Shown one piece after another: positions 24,727 to 33,060 of a DNA stretch of 64,000 nt. The notes beneath the pieces were generated by a model. The model was not told the DNA's origin. It ran no database searches and saw nothing but the letters and a program-made list of their open reading frames with translations. A program made the position numbers and the translations under genes. This stretch comes from Flavobacteriales bacterium UBA7666. GTDB taxonomy: Bacteria; Bacteroidota; Bacteroidia; Flavobacteriales_D; Crocinitomicaceae. The stretch is taken from positions 17,944 through 81,943 of the forward strand of contig DLHO01000014.1 of NCBI GenBank assembly GCA_002483265.1. Direction: 5' to 3'. How positions within the stretch are numbered: the stretch's first letter is position 1; the number at the start of each line of letters is the position of its first letter.

Positions 24727-25398
24727 ATGAAGGACGAACAAAAAACGAAATTGGGAACTAATTTGACAGACCGTTTGTTGGAAGAACGGCTGAACAATAT
24801 GCCCGTTTTCGATTCTTCAGAAAATGCTTTGAATCAGCTGGTAAATTTAGCCAAAGAAGGTTTTACCGATTTCCCCAAAGAATTGATTCATGAGGTAGCA
24901 ATCCAAGATTTGTTGCAGGCACTTAAAAAATCGCATGGGAATTATTTGAATATCAAACTTCCTGAAATAGAGCAATCAATCTACAGTTTATACAGCAAAC
25001 AAACCAATTCGGATAATGTGTTGCTGATGCTGTGTGGTTTCTTTATTTCTTACCAGAAGAAGTTGATGGCACATATTCAGTACGAAGAAGTTTTCTTGTT
25101 CCCTTACATCGAATCATTATTGGAATTTCAGAAATCCGGAACACCTATCGATCGTGAGCGTTTTGGCAATTTCACCCTGAAACAGTTCTTCGAAAACCAT
25201 TCGAATCTGGAAGAAGATCTTAACGAAGTACGAAGTAAGATCACAGAGAATATCGAAGGATTGAAGACACCTTTGGCCTTTCGTATTTTCATGACGCAAT
25301 TGGAACACTTTGAAAAAGATCTGGCAATCCATGCTGTTTTAGAGGATGATGTATTGTTGCCTCGTTTGGTGGAGTTAGAGATTCATTTACTGGGATAA
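24727..25398 (+). CDS. Hemerythrin-like (HHE) protein
   Basis: 223 aa, cytoplasmic. The His/Glu ligand pattern of hemerythrin cation-binding domains is visible: H in KSHGNYL, HIQYEEVFLFPYIE (HxxxE), H in ENHSN, and HAVLEDDVLLPRL (HxxxE). These bind a di-iron centre used in oxygen or NO sensing and iron-sulphur repair. The N-terminal LTDRLLEERLNNMPVF segment resembles part of ScdA/RIC proteins, but the typical Cys-Cys ScdA motif is absent. A monocistronic gene in divergent orientation to the VWA gene. Confidence 0.75.
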   Translation: MKDEQKTKLGTNLTDRLLEERLNNMPVFDSSENALNQLVNLAKEGFTDFPKELIHEVAIQDLLQALKKSHGNYLNIKLPEIEQSIYSLYSKQTNSDNVLLMLCGFFISYQKKLMAHIQYEEVFLFPYIESLLEFQKSGTPIDRERFGNFTLKQFFENHSNLEEDLNEVRSKITENIEGLKTPLAFRIFMTQLEHFEKDLAIHAVLEDDVLLPRLVELEIHLLG

Positions 25399-25474
25399 AA
25401 GACTTAAAGACTATAGACAAAAGACTTCAGATAGGATTTGGTCTAAAGTCTCCTGTCTTTCATCTTAAGTCTTC
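25398..25474. repeat. Dispersed inverted repeat, family II
   Basis: AAGACTTAAAGAC...AAGACTTCAG pairs with GTCTTTCATCTTAAGTCTT downstream, giving an imperfect long palindrome. A second copy lies at 59393-59466. It may double as a terminator for the hemerythrin-like gene. Confidence 0.6.
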
Positions 25475-25553
25475 CTTGGCTTTCTAATTTTCACCTTTGA
25501 ATTTCTTTGGCTTAATATTTGTCTTTTCGTAACTTCAACAAAAAAAAATAAAA

Positions 25554-26402
25554 ATGAAACTCACATTCCTTGCTATAATAGCTCTTATCAGTACGTGTAC
25601 ATTTGGTCAAATCACCTTTGAGCACGGAACTTTGGAAGAAGCATTGGCTAAAGCTAAAGCAGCTAAAAAACCGTTATTTGTAGATGTATATGCAACTTGG
25701 TGCGGACCTTGTAAACAAATGGCTGCAACTTCGTTTATTGATCCGGAAGTAACTGCTTATTACAACGATCATTTTATTTCTTTGAAATTGGATGGTGAAA
25801 AGAATGATGGACCAAGCGTGATGCAGAAGTATGCAATTGGTGCTTATCCAACTTTGTTGTATTTCAATGCAAACGGAGACTTGATTGGAAAAGTAGTTGG
25901 GGCTTTACAACCGAAACAATTGCTTGCAAAAGGAAAAGAGATTGTAAATCCGGAAGGAAATCCTGTTTTTGCAGCGAATAAAACGTATTTAAAGTCTAAA
26001 AAGAAACGGGAAGATCTGAAAACTTATGTGAAAGTGTTGGCAGAAAATGAGAACGATTCATTGAGTAAATATGCCACAGAGTACTATCAGAAATATCCGA
26101 ATTTGGATTTGAAAGACCCGGTTGAACTTCAGGTATTTAAAAGTGCAGTTCACGATTATAAATCACCTTTGAGCAAAGAATTTCTGAACAATGATGAAAA
26201 TGTAAAAGATCAGGATGCTTATCTTGGAAAAATCAACGACTATTTCATGACAACTTATCAGGAAGCAAAAATTGCTAATAATTTTGAGATCATGCAGACC
26301 ATGGTTACTGAGATTTATCCTTATTTACAAAAGTGCAATGTTCCGGATCTTCCTTCTCAGGCAGATTATCTGGAATACGCGAAAAGCCAGTTTGTAAAGT
26401 AA
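25554..26402 (+). CDS. Periplasmic thioredoxin-family protein
   Basis: 282 aa. Signal peptide (about 1-18, cleavage near TFG-Q), then a thioredoxin fold whose active site is ATWCGPCKQM (C50, C53), with the cis-Pro in AIGAYPTLLYF. The C-terminal 130 residues are helical and unlike plain thioredoxin, as in the DsbD-gamma/thiol-disulphide group of Bacteroidota. It is likely a periplasmic disulphide reductant; its partner is unknown. A single gene, followed by a structured non-coding stretch. Confidence 0.88.
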   Translation: MKLTFLAIIALISTCTFGQITFEHGTLEEALAKAKAAKKPLFVDVYATWCGPCKQMAATSFIDPEVTAYYNDHFISLKLDGEKNDGPSVMQKYAIGAYPTLLYFNANGDLIGKVVGALQPKQLLAKGKEIVNPEGNPVFAANKTYLKSKKKREDLKTYVKVLAENENDSLSKYATEYYQKYPNLDLKDPVELQVFKSAVHDYKSPLSKEFLNNDENVKDQDAYLGKINDYFMTTYQEAKIANNFEIMQTMVTEIYPYLQKCNVPDLPSQADYLEYAKSQFVK

Positions 26403-26516
26403 TTAACTGTTTAATAGTGCGATTTATGTAATAATCTGATGACTTTGTGTAATGATAATTACTTGTTAAAGTCAGATCTTTGTTACAGTCAAAAAGTTTT
26501 AGATATGAAACACCAT

Positions 26517-26597
26517 CAGCTACTATTAATATGACTAATAGTAACTGTTAGGTTCTATCTAGAGAAAGGCGTTCGTCATTTGACGAACGCTTTTTTA
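26517..26597 (+). ncRNA. Candidate small RNA or 3' UTR with two hairpins
   Basis: TACTATTA (26521-26528) pairs with TAATAGTA (26536-26543), extendable by CAG/CTG across one mismatch. It is followed by a terminator stem GCGTTCGTCA/TGACGAACGC (26569-26590) with a T-tract. No matching promoter box was fixed, so it may simply be the end of the thioredoxin mRNA. Confidence 0.3.
26565..26597 (+). terminator. Terminator
   Basis: AAAGGCGTTCGTCA and TGACGAACGC-TTTTTT form a near-perfect stem with a 2-nt loop and T-tract. Confidence 0.88.
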
Positions 26598-26771
26598 TTT
26601 TCCTGATATCCGATCAATCAGTATTCAAATGATACTCTTTTAACCTATTGAACCTTTTTTAGATTCTGTAAAATATGCAACAATTAGTGAAAAACGTGTA
26701 AGAATTTTAATAGCTCTGAACTGCATATTTGTAATAGGTGAAAACAAATTCACTTTTTAATCTAGATAGTC

Positions 26772-27209
26772 ATGAAAAAAATATTAATCCGCTTGGGGTT
26801 ATCAGTTTTGGTAGTCATTCTCGCAAGTTGTACTGAAACAAAATCAGAAAGGGTAGACAAGGCCGCAGATGGAGTTCAGGACGCGAAAGAAGATTTGAAT
26901 CAGGCACAGCAAGAATATGAAGAAGAAGTAGCTGAGTATCGACGATCAGTGCAAACAGATATCGATAACAACAAGCTTGAAATAGAAAAGCTGAGAGCCG
27001 AAAAAATCAATGCAAGAGCAGAAGCTATTCGCGAAAGAAACGAACGAATAGATGAACTTAAAAGACGCAATGATGAAATGGAAGCTCGAATGAGAGAATC
27101 AAAAAATACGCGCAAAGAAAACTGGCAAGAATTTAAAAGAGAGTTCAATAACGACATGGACGAACTCGGAAAAGCTTTTAAAGATCTTGGAAAGAACAAC
27201 GTGAAATAA
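26772..27209 (+). CDS. Coiled-coil stress lipoprotein (sll1863-like)
   Basis: 145 aa. The N-terminal signal ends in the lipobox LASC (Cys 20), so it is a lipoprotein. The rest is one continuous charged coiled coil (about 28-135, rich in Glu, Arg, Lys and Asp). This looks like the sll1863-type stress-response proteins of Bacteroidota, which accompany lmo0937-type membrane peptides and AraC regulators, as here. It probably acts in the periplasm under envelope or osmotic stress; the exact role is unknown. Confidence 0.7.
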   Translation: MKKILIRLGLSVLVVILASCTETKSERVDKAADGVQDAKEDLNQAQQEYEEEVAEYRRSVQTDIDNNKLEIEKLRAEKINARAEAIRERNERIDELKRRNDEMEARMRESKNTRKENWQEFKREFNNDMDELGKAFKDLGKNNVK

Positions 27210-27375
27210 TACAAATAAACAGTTGATAAGTTAAAATTGGTTTGGTTAGATAGGAGTCTTCCTCGGCGGACTCCTTTTTTTCAAAGGAATAAAAAAATCA
27301 ATTGTGAAACTAACAAACAATGTCCTGATGAACAAAAGAAGACAGGATGAATATTTACCATTAAAACAAACGGTC

Positions 27376-27528
27376 ATGAGAGCAATATTGAGCACCATAG
27401 CAATTATCGTAGTAATCGGGTGGGCCATCGGGTACTTTGGTTACCACACAGGAGGTTTATTTCATTTGATATTAGTAATTGCGCTAATAGCAATTGTTTT
27501 GCAATTAATTCCTGGTAGGAGAGATTAA
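27376..27528 (+). CDS. Small lmo0937-type membrane protein
   Basis: 50 aa from ATG 27376. Two hydrophobic helices (AILSTIAIIVVIGWAIGYF and GGLFHLILVIALIAIVLQLI) separated by a short YHTGG turn and ended by GRR match the lmo0937 family of stress-linked peptides. Longer readings begin at ATG 27328 or GTG 27304; the shorter is chosen because it gives the canonical family length. It lies between the coiled-coil lipoprotein and the AraC regulator, so it belongs to that stress cluster, and a terminator follows. Confidence 0.75.
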   Translation: MRAILSTIAIIVVIGWAIGYFGYHTGGLFHLILVIALIAIVLQLIPGRRD

Positions 27529-27547
27529 GATAATAACCATACTTTGG

Positions 27548-27592
27548 AAAGATCATTTGGCATTATTTCTTGTTGAATGGTCTTTTTTTTGT
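27548..27592 (+). terminator. Terminator
   Basis: AAAGATCATT (27548-27557) pairs with AATGGTCTTT (27576-27585, one G-U), followed by a long T-tract. Confidence 0.82.
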
Positions 27593-27797
27593 TTAAACGG
27601 TAAATGGCTCAAATGTGAAATAATTATAAAACATAACAGTAAAGCTTTGATACACCATTAATTCGCTTTATCTTACATTCAATTCACACACCTTACAAAG
27701 TTTATAGCGAACTAAAATTCAAAAAAATACCTGAAATTCACTGATGCCTGAATAACTCAATAGACAGAATTAGTTTTTAATTTAAAAATTAAGCGAC

Positions 27798-28355
27798 ATG
27801 AAGTTATTTATAAAATACATGGTAAGTCTTCGTTGTAAGATAATCGTGAAAGAGGAGCTGGCAAGTCTAGGTTTGCGTCCCTCCAAAGTAGATTTGGGAG
27901 TAGTAGAAATCAGGGAAAATATTTCAGAAGAGATTCGTGAAAAAATCAGAGTCAATTTGTCTCAATGCGGACTGGAACTTTTGGATGATCACACAAGTAT
28001 TCTGATTGAACAGATTAAAGGAGTTGTAATTGAAATGATTCATTATTCGGACGAAACTCCTAAAGTGAATTATTCAGATTACATCAGTGAAAAACTAAAT
28101 TACGATTATACGTATCTCTCCAATGTGTTTTCCAAAGTAAAAGGAATCACGATTCAGCAATTCATCATCATGAATAAAATTGAACGGGTGAAAGAGCTTC
28201 TAATGTATGACGAAATGAATCTGACAGAGATTTCATACTTGCTCAATTACAGCAGTGTGGCACATTTGTCCAATCAGTTCAAGAAAATAACAGGGCTTTC
28301 GCCTTCGTTCTTCAAACAAACAATACACGAGAGAAGCAGTTTAGAGACTTTCTAA
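27798..28355 (+). CDS. AraC-family transcriptional regulator
   Basis: 185 aa. The C-terminal 100 residues are an AraC double helix-turn-helix: YISEKLNYDYTYLSNVFSKVKGITIQQFIIMNKIERVKELL and MNLTEISYLLNYSSVAHLSNQFKKITGLSPSFFKQ. The N-terminal 85 residues are unlike sugar-binding cupins and resemble the short domain of Bacteroidota stress AraC regulators. It lies beside the sll1863-like and lmo0937-like genes and may control them (inference). Confidence 0.9.
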   Translation: MKLFIKYMVSLRCKIIVKEELASLGLRPSKVDLGVVEIRENISEEIREKIRVNLSQCGLELLDDHTSILIEQIKGVVIEMIHYSDETPKVNYSDYISEKLNYDYTYLSNVFSKVKGITIQQFIIMNKIERVKELLMYDEMNLTEISYLLNYSSVAHLSNQFKKITGLSPSFFKQTIHERSSLETF

Positions 28356-28367
28356 GCTGCTTCTCCT
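28331..28367 (+). terminator. Hairpin overlapping the end of the AraC gene
   Basis: GAGAAGCAGTTTAGA pairs with TCTAAGCTGCTTCTC; the stop codon lies inside the stem. The T-tract is weak, so terminator function is only likely. Confidence 0.5.
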
Positions 28368-28421
28368 TAAATAGAATGGGAATAATTGATTCCAGATTTA
28401 AAACCACCTCAATTTTTGAAT

Positions 28422-28718
28422 TCACTGATCGTCTTCATCCAAATTAGAGTGATCATCACCACCTAAACTGTAATAATTGTTTTCCTCGTCTTCGTTTCCT
28501 GTTTCTTCCTGATCATCATCCAATTCAGAGCCGGGTACATCCAGATTTTTATCCAGAGAAGGTTTATTCGAAGATTTCTCTTTAGTGATATCTTCCGGAT
28601 CCAAATCTTTTTCTTCCTTGTCCGTCTGATAAATATCTTCACTTTCAGGATAAATAGGATATCCCGGGAATTTTTCTTCCGGATTTGATCCTGGTTTTCT
28701 TTGCTTGTCCTTACTCAT
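28422..28718 (-). CDS. Small acidic disordered protein
   Basis: Not recognised as a named family. 98 aa, with no signal peptide or hydrophobic core, very rich in Asp, Glu, Ser, Pro and Gly (ELDDDQEETGNEDEENN near 65-81), so it should be intrinsically disordered. PIYPESEDIY near the N-terminus resembles a motif common in small Bacteroidota stress proteins. It lies next to the AraC stress cluster, in convergent orientation. It may be a hydrophilin-type desiccation or osmotic protein (guess). Confidence 0.65.
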   Translation of the reverse strand: MSKDKQRKPGSNPEEKFPGYPIYPESEDIYQTDKEEKDLDPEDITKEKSSNKPSLDKNLDVPGSELDDDQEETGNEDEENNYYSLGGDDHSNLDEDDQ

Positions 28719-28810
28719 AGTATTTGTTTTTAAATAATCGATTCGTAGAAAGGTACCGAATATTCAAACAGAAAATACTATAGGAACTGCTTCATTTGTT
28801 ATATGATTCA

Positions 28811-28922
28811 CAGGTTGAAAGTTGCCTTCGCTCCGCTGCGCCTATGCTCTAGCTCTTGCGCAAGCATTCAGTCACCTTTTCTGATAGAATTCCTAAGGAC
28901 ACTAAGCGTAGTCGAAGTGTGA
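28811..28922 (-). repeat. Dispersed repeat, family I
   Basis: Contains CTCCGCTGCGCCTATGCTCT, GCTCTTGCGCAAGC, and AGTCACCTTTT, then GTAGTCGAAGTG; the core recurs at 59883-59942 in opposite orientation and in short copies at 57371 and 62304. It ends at the 3' end of the aldehyde dehydrogenase gene. Confidence 0.6.
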
Positions 28923-28923
28923 T

Positions 28924-30288
28924 TTATTTCACTCCCATCAATCGCTTAATCCACTTGATTTTCCCTTCAGAATAGGGTGAATACTTGAGTTTGGTTTCAA
29001 ACCAGGTCGCTTTCTCTAAAATGCTTTTGTAATGAGAAAAAGTTCTGAAACCCGCTTCCCCGTGGTAAGAACCCATTCCACTTTGTCCGACACCACCAAA
29101 GGGTAAACGGCTGTTGGATATGTGCATGATTGCTTCATTGACAGCGCCACCTCCGAATGAAAGTTCGTGAAGGAGTTTGTTTTTGAGCGAAGAATCGTTT
29201 GTGAAAACATAGCAAGATAAAGGCTTTTCGCGTTTTTTGATTTCGGAAATTGCTTCATCCAACGAATCATACGTTAATACCGGAAGGATCGGACCAAAGA
29301 TCTCTTCTTGCATGATTGAGTCATCAAAAGTGACGTTGTGCATCAAAGTCGGCTGAATAATTCGTTTCTTTTCCAGAATTTCGCCACCTGAATAGACCTT
29401 TTTTGGGTCAATTAGCCGTTTTAAGCGCTCGAGATTCCGGTCGTTGATGATCTGAATGTAATTCCCGTTTTCAATGGAGTAAGAAGTTTGCTCTATTTCT
29501 TCTTTTGCTAATCTCAAAAACTCGTCTTTCATGGATTTGGGAAGAAGCACGTAATCCGGAGCAATGCAAGTCTGACCCGAATTCAAGAATTTAGCCCAGA
29601 TCAGACGTTTGATTCCCATTTTGAGCTTGGCTCCTTCTGTAAAGATTGCCGGACTTTTCCCTCCCAATTCCAAGGTAACAGGGGTAAGGTGTTTCGCAGC
29701 GGCTTGGTATACAATCCTACCAACGTTGGAACTTCCGGTAAAGAAGATCTTATCAAAACGCTCTTCCAAAAGAGCTGTTGTCTCGTCAATTCCGCCTTCT
29801 ACAACCTGAAAAAAAGCCGGATCAAACGAATTATTGATCAATTCTGCCAGTATCTTGCTTGTATTCGAAGGTAATTCACTTGGTTTCAGGATTACCGTAT
29901 TTCCGGCAGCAATTGCAGCAATGGCCGGAGCTAAAGACAATTGATAGGGATAATTCCACGCACCAATGATCAAAGAAACACCCAATGGTTCGGGAATAAT
30001 ATAGCTTTTGGCTGGAAAGTTGACCCAGTTAGTTCGTACGCGTTTCCGTTTTGCCCACTTTTTCAATTTAGAGCAAGCTTCATCGATGTCTAGAAAAACC
30101 AACCCGAATTCATTTGTAAACGTCTCGAAAGGAGATTTACCAAAATCAGTATAAATGGCCTCGTTCAAACGATTCTGGTTCGATAATAACAGCGTTTTCA
30201 ATCGCTGTAACTGCTCGATTCGATAATTCAGATCCTTCGTTTGGTTGGAATTAAAAAAGAGTCGTTGTTTCTCCAGAATTTCTTTCAT
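28924..30288 (-). CDS. Aldehyde dehydrogenase (class 3 type)
   Basis: 454 aa, typical of short class 3 NAD(P)-dependent aldehyde dehydrogenases. Catalytic residues are all present: N112 in GAWNYPYQL, E207 in VTLELGGKSP, C241 in NSGQTCIAP; the FTGSSNVG cofactor loop and the EEIFGPILPVL motif are also visible. It oxidises aldehydes, probably long-chain or aromatic, to acids. The C-terminal 20 residues (SPYSEGKIKWIKRLMG) may associate with membranes as in fatty-aldehyde enzymes. A single gene on the minus strand; a 60-bp gap separates it from the epimerase gene upstream. Confidence 0.92.
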   Translation of the reverse strand: MKEILEKQRLFFNSNQTKDLNYRIEQLQRLKTLLLSNQNRLNEAIYTDFGKSPFETFTNEFGLVFLDIDEACSKLKKWAKRKRVRTNWVNFPAKSYIIPEPLGVSLIIGAWNYPYQLSLAPAIAAIAAGNTVILKPSELPSNTSKILAELINNSFDPAFFQVVEGGIDETTALLEERFDKIFFTGSSNVGRIVYQAAAKHLTPVTLELGGKSPAIFTEGAKLKMGIKRLIWAKFLNSGQTCIAPDYVLLPKSMKDEFLRLAKEEIEQTSYSIENGNYIQIINDRNLERLKRLIDPKKVYSGGEILEKKRIIQPTLMHNVTFDDSIMQEEIFGPILPVLTYDSLDEAISEIKKREKPLSCYVFTNDSSLKNKLLHELSFGGGAVNEAIMHISNSRLPFGGVGQSGMGSYHGEAGFRTFSHYKSILEKATWFETKLKYSPYSEGKIKWIKRLMGVK

Positions 30289-30348
30289 GACTTTAAGTTA
30301 GTGGAAAATGATTAAATCCAATTTATTTTCAGTCACATCATTTCATAA

Positions 30349-31338
30349 TTACTTAGTATCCGACTCAAATAATTCCGCCTGTTGATGGAAGAACGGATCT
30401 TTGGTGATCTTGTACAATTGAAAAAGCTGTCCAACAACGATATCATGGTATTGAATAATTTTTAGCTGATCTACCTGGCAGTAATAACTTGCTTCGTTTT
30501 TATTTCGGTACTTGTGAAGGTTATGTTTCACAGTTGTTAAGCTAGCTTGCAGGATTTTTTTTGCTTCCTGATTTTTTGTGATGCGATAATAATCGTAAAC
30601 CCCATAAATTCCAAAGATCATTCCATTTAAGGTGAAGCAGGGTTTTTCGGAAGGATACTCTTCAATCCATAAATACTTATTCTGATCAACACACATCACC
30701 CAAGGGGAATACTGTTTGCCTTTCAAAAGCGTAAGAGAGTGAAAAATCTCGTTGCAAATGAGCAGGTATTTTTTCGTGTGTGTAATCTCATACAAACGCG
30801 CAAATACAGAAAGAATTTGTCCTTGTGCCATACCTGAATACCACGGCGCATAGTGATAATGGAAATGATTCGGATGATTTTGGTAATCGATAGAATAGGG
30901 GAAAAACCGGGCATGATATTTCATGTGGGATAAGGAGATCAATTTCTCAGAGATTATTTCTATCTGCTTTAAGACTGCGCTGTCGGAAGTTGTTTGAAAA
31001 ACGTCAATTAATCGCAGCGTATACTGTGCAATGTATACCGGATGATAAATGTGTTCGTCGTTCAGATTCACAAGCGGAACAGAATCCCGGTCATAGTATT
31101 CATTTCTCCCGTATTCTTTTTGATATTCAACATAAGGTAAGTCTGAATGATTTAAAAGTTGAATATCAAAGGAGTCGATTTGATAGCTTGTTTGATTGCA
31201 GGAATCGTTAGTGCTAATTGAAATGGTTTTTACCCAGTATTTGATTTCCTACTTGAAAGCAAAGGCTGCAATTCCAAGTATTCCTGCAATAAGTATGAAT
31301 TTAATTTTTTTAGGTGCTTTTTTGATTCGTTGCAGCAT
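30349..31338 (-). pseudogene. D-glucuronyl C5-epimerase-like gene with an in-frame amber stop
   Basis: From ATG 31338 the minus strand encodes a membrane anchor (basic start, then FILIAGILGIAAFAF) for 29 codons, then TAG (31251-31249), and continues in the same frame for about 300 codons to 30349 with no further stop. Between the TAG and a GTG at 31071 it reads EIKYWVKTIS ... YGRNEYYDRDS. The C-terminal 240 aa carry the epimerase C-terminal domain (HFHYHYAPWYSGMAQGQILSVFARLY). That domain normally flips glucuronate to iduronate in glycosaminoglycans. Full length would be about 329 aa with an anchor. It is either a recent pseudogene or uses readthrough. Confidence 0.75.
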
Positions 31339-31489
31339 ATTTACTTGCAAAATTTTAGGTTGAAAAAGGTGATTTATTTGAAAGTCAAAAGTAACTGTTC
31401 CAAATCAAATAGACGGCAGTATAGAAAAAAGATAAAGGCAGGTTTTCATAAAGTTCTATTTTGATTTAAAACGAATATTGATAATTAGG

Positions 31490-31783
31490 TTAACGCTTTT
31501 TATTATCCGGATTTCTACTGGTATGAAAAATGGCATCAACATATAGAATATCACTTGTCACTTCATAAAGGATTATAAACGGGAAGTTTTTCAACGGATA
31601 TTGTCTGTGATTGTCAAATAGTTCAAATCCGTTTGGTGATTTTTGAATGCTTTTGAAAGCGTGGTCAAGTACTTTTATGAATTGATCACCAAGGCCTGTT
31701 GATTGTTCTTCGTACCATAAATATGCTTCATTTATTTCGTGAGCAGCAATTTCATTAATTCGAAGAGTCAACTTCTTTTTCAT
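31490..31783 (-). CDS. RelE/ParE-family toxin
   Basis: 97 aa, cytoplasmic. Fits the RelE/ParE fold: an N-terminal strand (LTLRINEIAAHEINEAYLWYEEQS), a helix with GLGDQFIKVLDHAFKSIQKSP, and strands YPLKNFPFIILYEV and ILYVDAIFHTSRNP. It should inhibit gyrase (ParE) or cleave mRNA (RelE); the GLGDQF...KNFPF pattern suits the ParE side. The start overlaps the antitoxin stop by ATGA, a standard toxin-antitoxin arrangement. Confidence 0.88.
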   Translation of the reverse strand: MKKKLTLRINEIAAHEINEAYLWYEEQSTGLGDQFIKVLDHAFKSIQKSPNGFELFDNHRQYPLKNFPFIILYEVTSDILYVDAIFHTSRNPDNKKR

Positions 31784-31992
31784 TTATTGCCAAGTGAAGC
31801 TTTTATCTCATTCCAAGTGTAAGTTTTTGATTTTCCGGTCATTCTGTTTTCCCTTCTTTCATTCAGAATTTGGCGGTGTTCATCTGTAAGAACAAAATCC
31901 GAATCCTCCTCCTTCACGAAATCAAGTGTTAGCAAATATGCTATCAATGCTTTACCCTTACTAGTTGAATCATCTATTTGAACTGTTCTCAT
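31780..31992 (-). CDS. Antitoxin, DUF2683-like
   Basis: 70 aa, upstream of and coupled to the ParE-type toxin gene. N-terminal strand MRTVQIDDSTSKGKALIAYLLTLDFV, then a flexible acidic part and RENRMTGKSKTYTWNEIKASL at the C-terminus, which probably wraps the toxin. This matches DUF2683-type antitoxins of Bacteroidota pairs. It should bind and neutralise the toxin and repress the operon. A TATATTTG box (minus strand, 32012-32019) with TTG upstream is a likely promoter. Confidence 0.8.
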   Translation of the reverse strand: MRTVQIDDSTSKGKALIAYLLTLDFVKEEDSDFVLTDEHRQILNERRENRMTGKSKTYTWNEIKASLGNK

Positions 31993-32011
31993 TTCTTAAA
32001 AACTTGTCTAA

Positions 32012-32038
32012 CAAATATACAAATATCGAATAGATCAA
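32012..32038 (-). promoter_or_regulatory. Probable promoter of the toxin-antitoxin operon
   Basis: Read on the minus strand: TTG (32038-32036), a 16-bp spacer and TATATTTG (32019-32012), a full match to the TAnnTTTG -7 box with a slightly short spacer. Confidence 0.45.
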
Positions 32039-32099
32039 CCTAATTTGGAAAGGGTGAAAACTTACTCAACTCTTATTATCACTTATAGTTGAATTATTC

Positions 32100-33056
32100 T
32101 CAATGATACGCAATAGATCGCTCTACGATGTAATACTTTTCGTTGCAGTTGATCGTTTTTTTTACCCAATTTCCCTGAAGATCGTACTGATAAGTACAGG
32201 TTTCCAGCACATCGACTTCTCCGTCCGGATCCATTTCAACGGATTTGATTACATTTCCTTTGTCATAGGTGTCATCAATTGATCCGTCCGGTTTTCCGTT
32301 CTCATAGTCTACCCAGCGTTCCAGTAACTTCACCTTGTCTTTGTAGGTGTAAAAAGTCGTTTCTATCATTCCTTCTTTGCTGTTCTTCCATTCTTCTTTG
32401 ATCAGCAACAGGTTTTCGTTGTATTTGTATAGGTGAGTTTCCACAAAATCGCCCGATTTTAGTTCGCTATAGATTAGATTTCGGGATGAATCGTACTGAA
32501 AAGTTTCAATGAATACTCCGGATTCCTCTCCAAATTCTTCCTTTTTCACTAATAAATTTAGAGAATCGTAGTAATAGAGGTAATCAGTAATGACCTGCGA
32601 TTTGGAATTCGCTGCATCCCGGTTTTCTTTTTGGGAAGAAACAACCCGGTTTAATGAGTCATAAATGAAACGGTGAGTAAAGAGAAGCCTGTTGACTTCA
32701 CTGATCCGGTTCAGACTATCATACTTAATGGAATAGATTACTTCTTTTTTTGAAGGCAGTATTTTATGTTCCAAAACTAAATTACCCAAGGTGTCAAAGA
32801 AGCATTCCGAATCATTTTCAAACTCGTATTGCCATCCTTTGGTAGTCTTTGTAATTCCGGAGTTTCCTTTTTTGGCGTTGTAAGAAATTTCCCGTACACT
32901 TTTTACTTTGCCTGAAAGTCCCAGCGTATTTAGGTTTTCAGCCAGTACAATATCAGTTTGGGAATAAATCCTATTGCTTGCCATGCTGAAAAACAAGAAC
33001 GGGAGAATGATTTTAGACATAAACTGATTTTTAGCTTTCGTGTTGGCTTTACTCAT
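32100..33056 (-). CDS. Secreted YD-repeat-like protein
   Basis: 318 aa. A signal peptide lies at ILPFLFFSMASNRIYS-Q; either ATG 33056 or ATG 33020 (residue 13) could start it, and the second puts the signal at the very N-terminus. The mature chain is beta-rich with repeated IKYDSLNRI, FIYDSLNRVVS, YYYDSLNLLVK and YKYNENLLL units, typical of YD/RHS-type or YwqK-like repeat proteins. It may be a surface or periplasmic beta-helix or shell. Function is unknown. It lies 4 bp after the MCE gene and probably shares its transcript. Confidence 0.7.
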   Translation of the reverse strand: MSKANTKAKNQFMSKIILPFLFFSMASNRIYSQTDIVLAENLNTLGLSGKVKSVREISYNAKKGNSGITKTTKGWQYEFENDSECFFDTLGNLVLEHKILPSKKEVIYSIKYDSLNRISEVNRLLFTHRFIYDSLNRVVSSQKENRDAANSKSQVITDYLYYYDSLNLLVKKEEFGEESGVFIETFQYDSSRNLIYSELKSGDFVETHLYKYNENLLLIKEEWKNSKEGMIETTFYTYKDKVKLLERWVDYENGKPDGSIDDTYDKGNVIKSVEMDPDGEVDVLETCTYQYDLQGNWVKKTINCNEKYYIVERSIAYH

Positions 33057-33060
33057 TTAT

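Larger units (their letters stand above)
26403..26771. other. Intergenic region with a possible small RNA
   Basis: 369 bp. Two strong hairpins (26517-26547 and 26565-26597) follow each other about 120 bp after the thioredoxin gene. The rest is AT-rich upstream sequence of the coiled-coil lipoprotein gene. Confidence 0.45.

Noticed and set aside
31071..31338. GTG at 31071 as the true start of the epimerase
   Set aside because: The frame stays open with sensible sequence upstream to a TAG and then an anchor helix from ATG 31338, so truncation by a stop codon is the better reading; a GTG restart remains possible.
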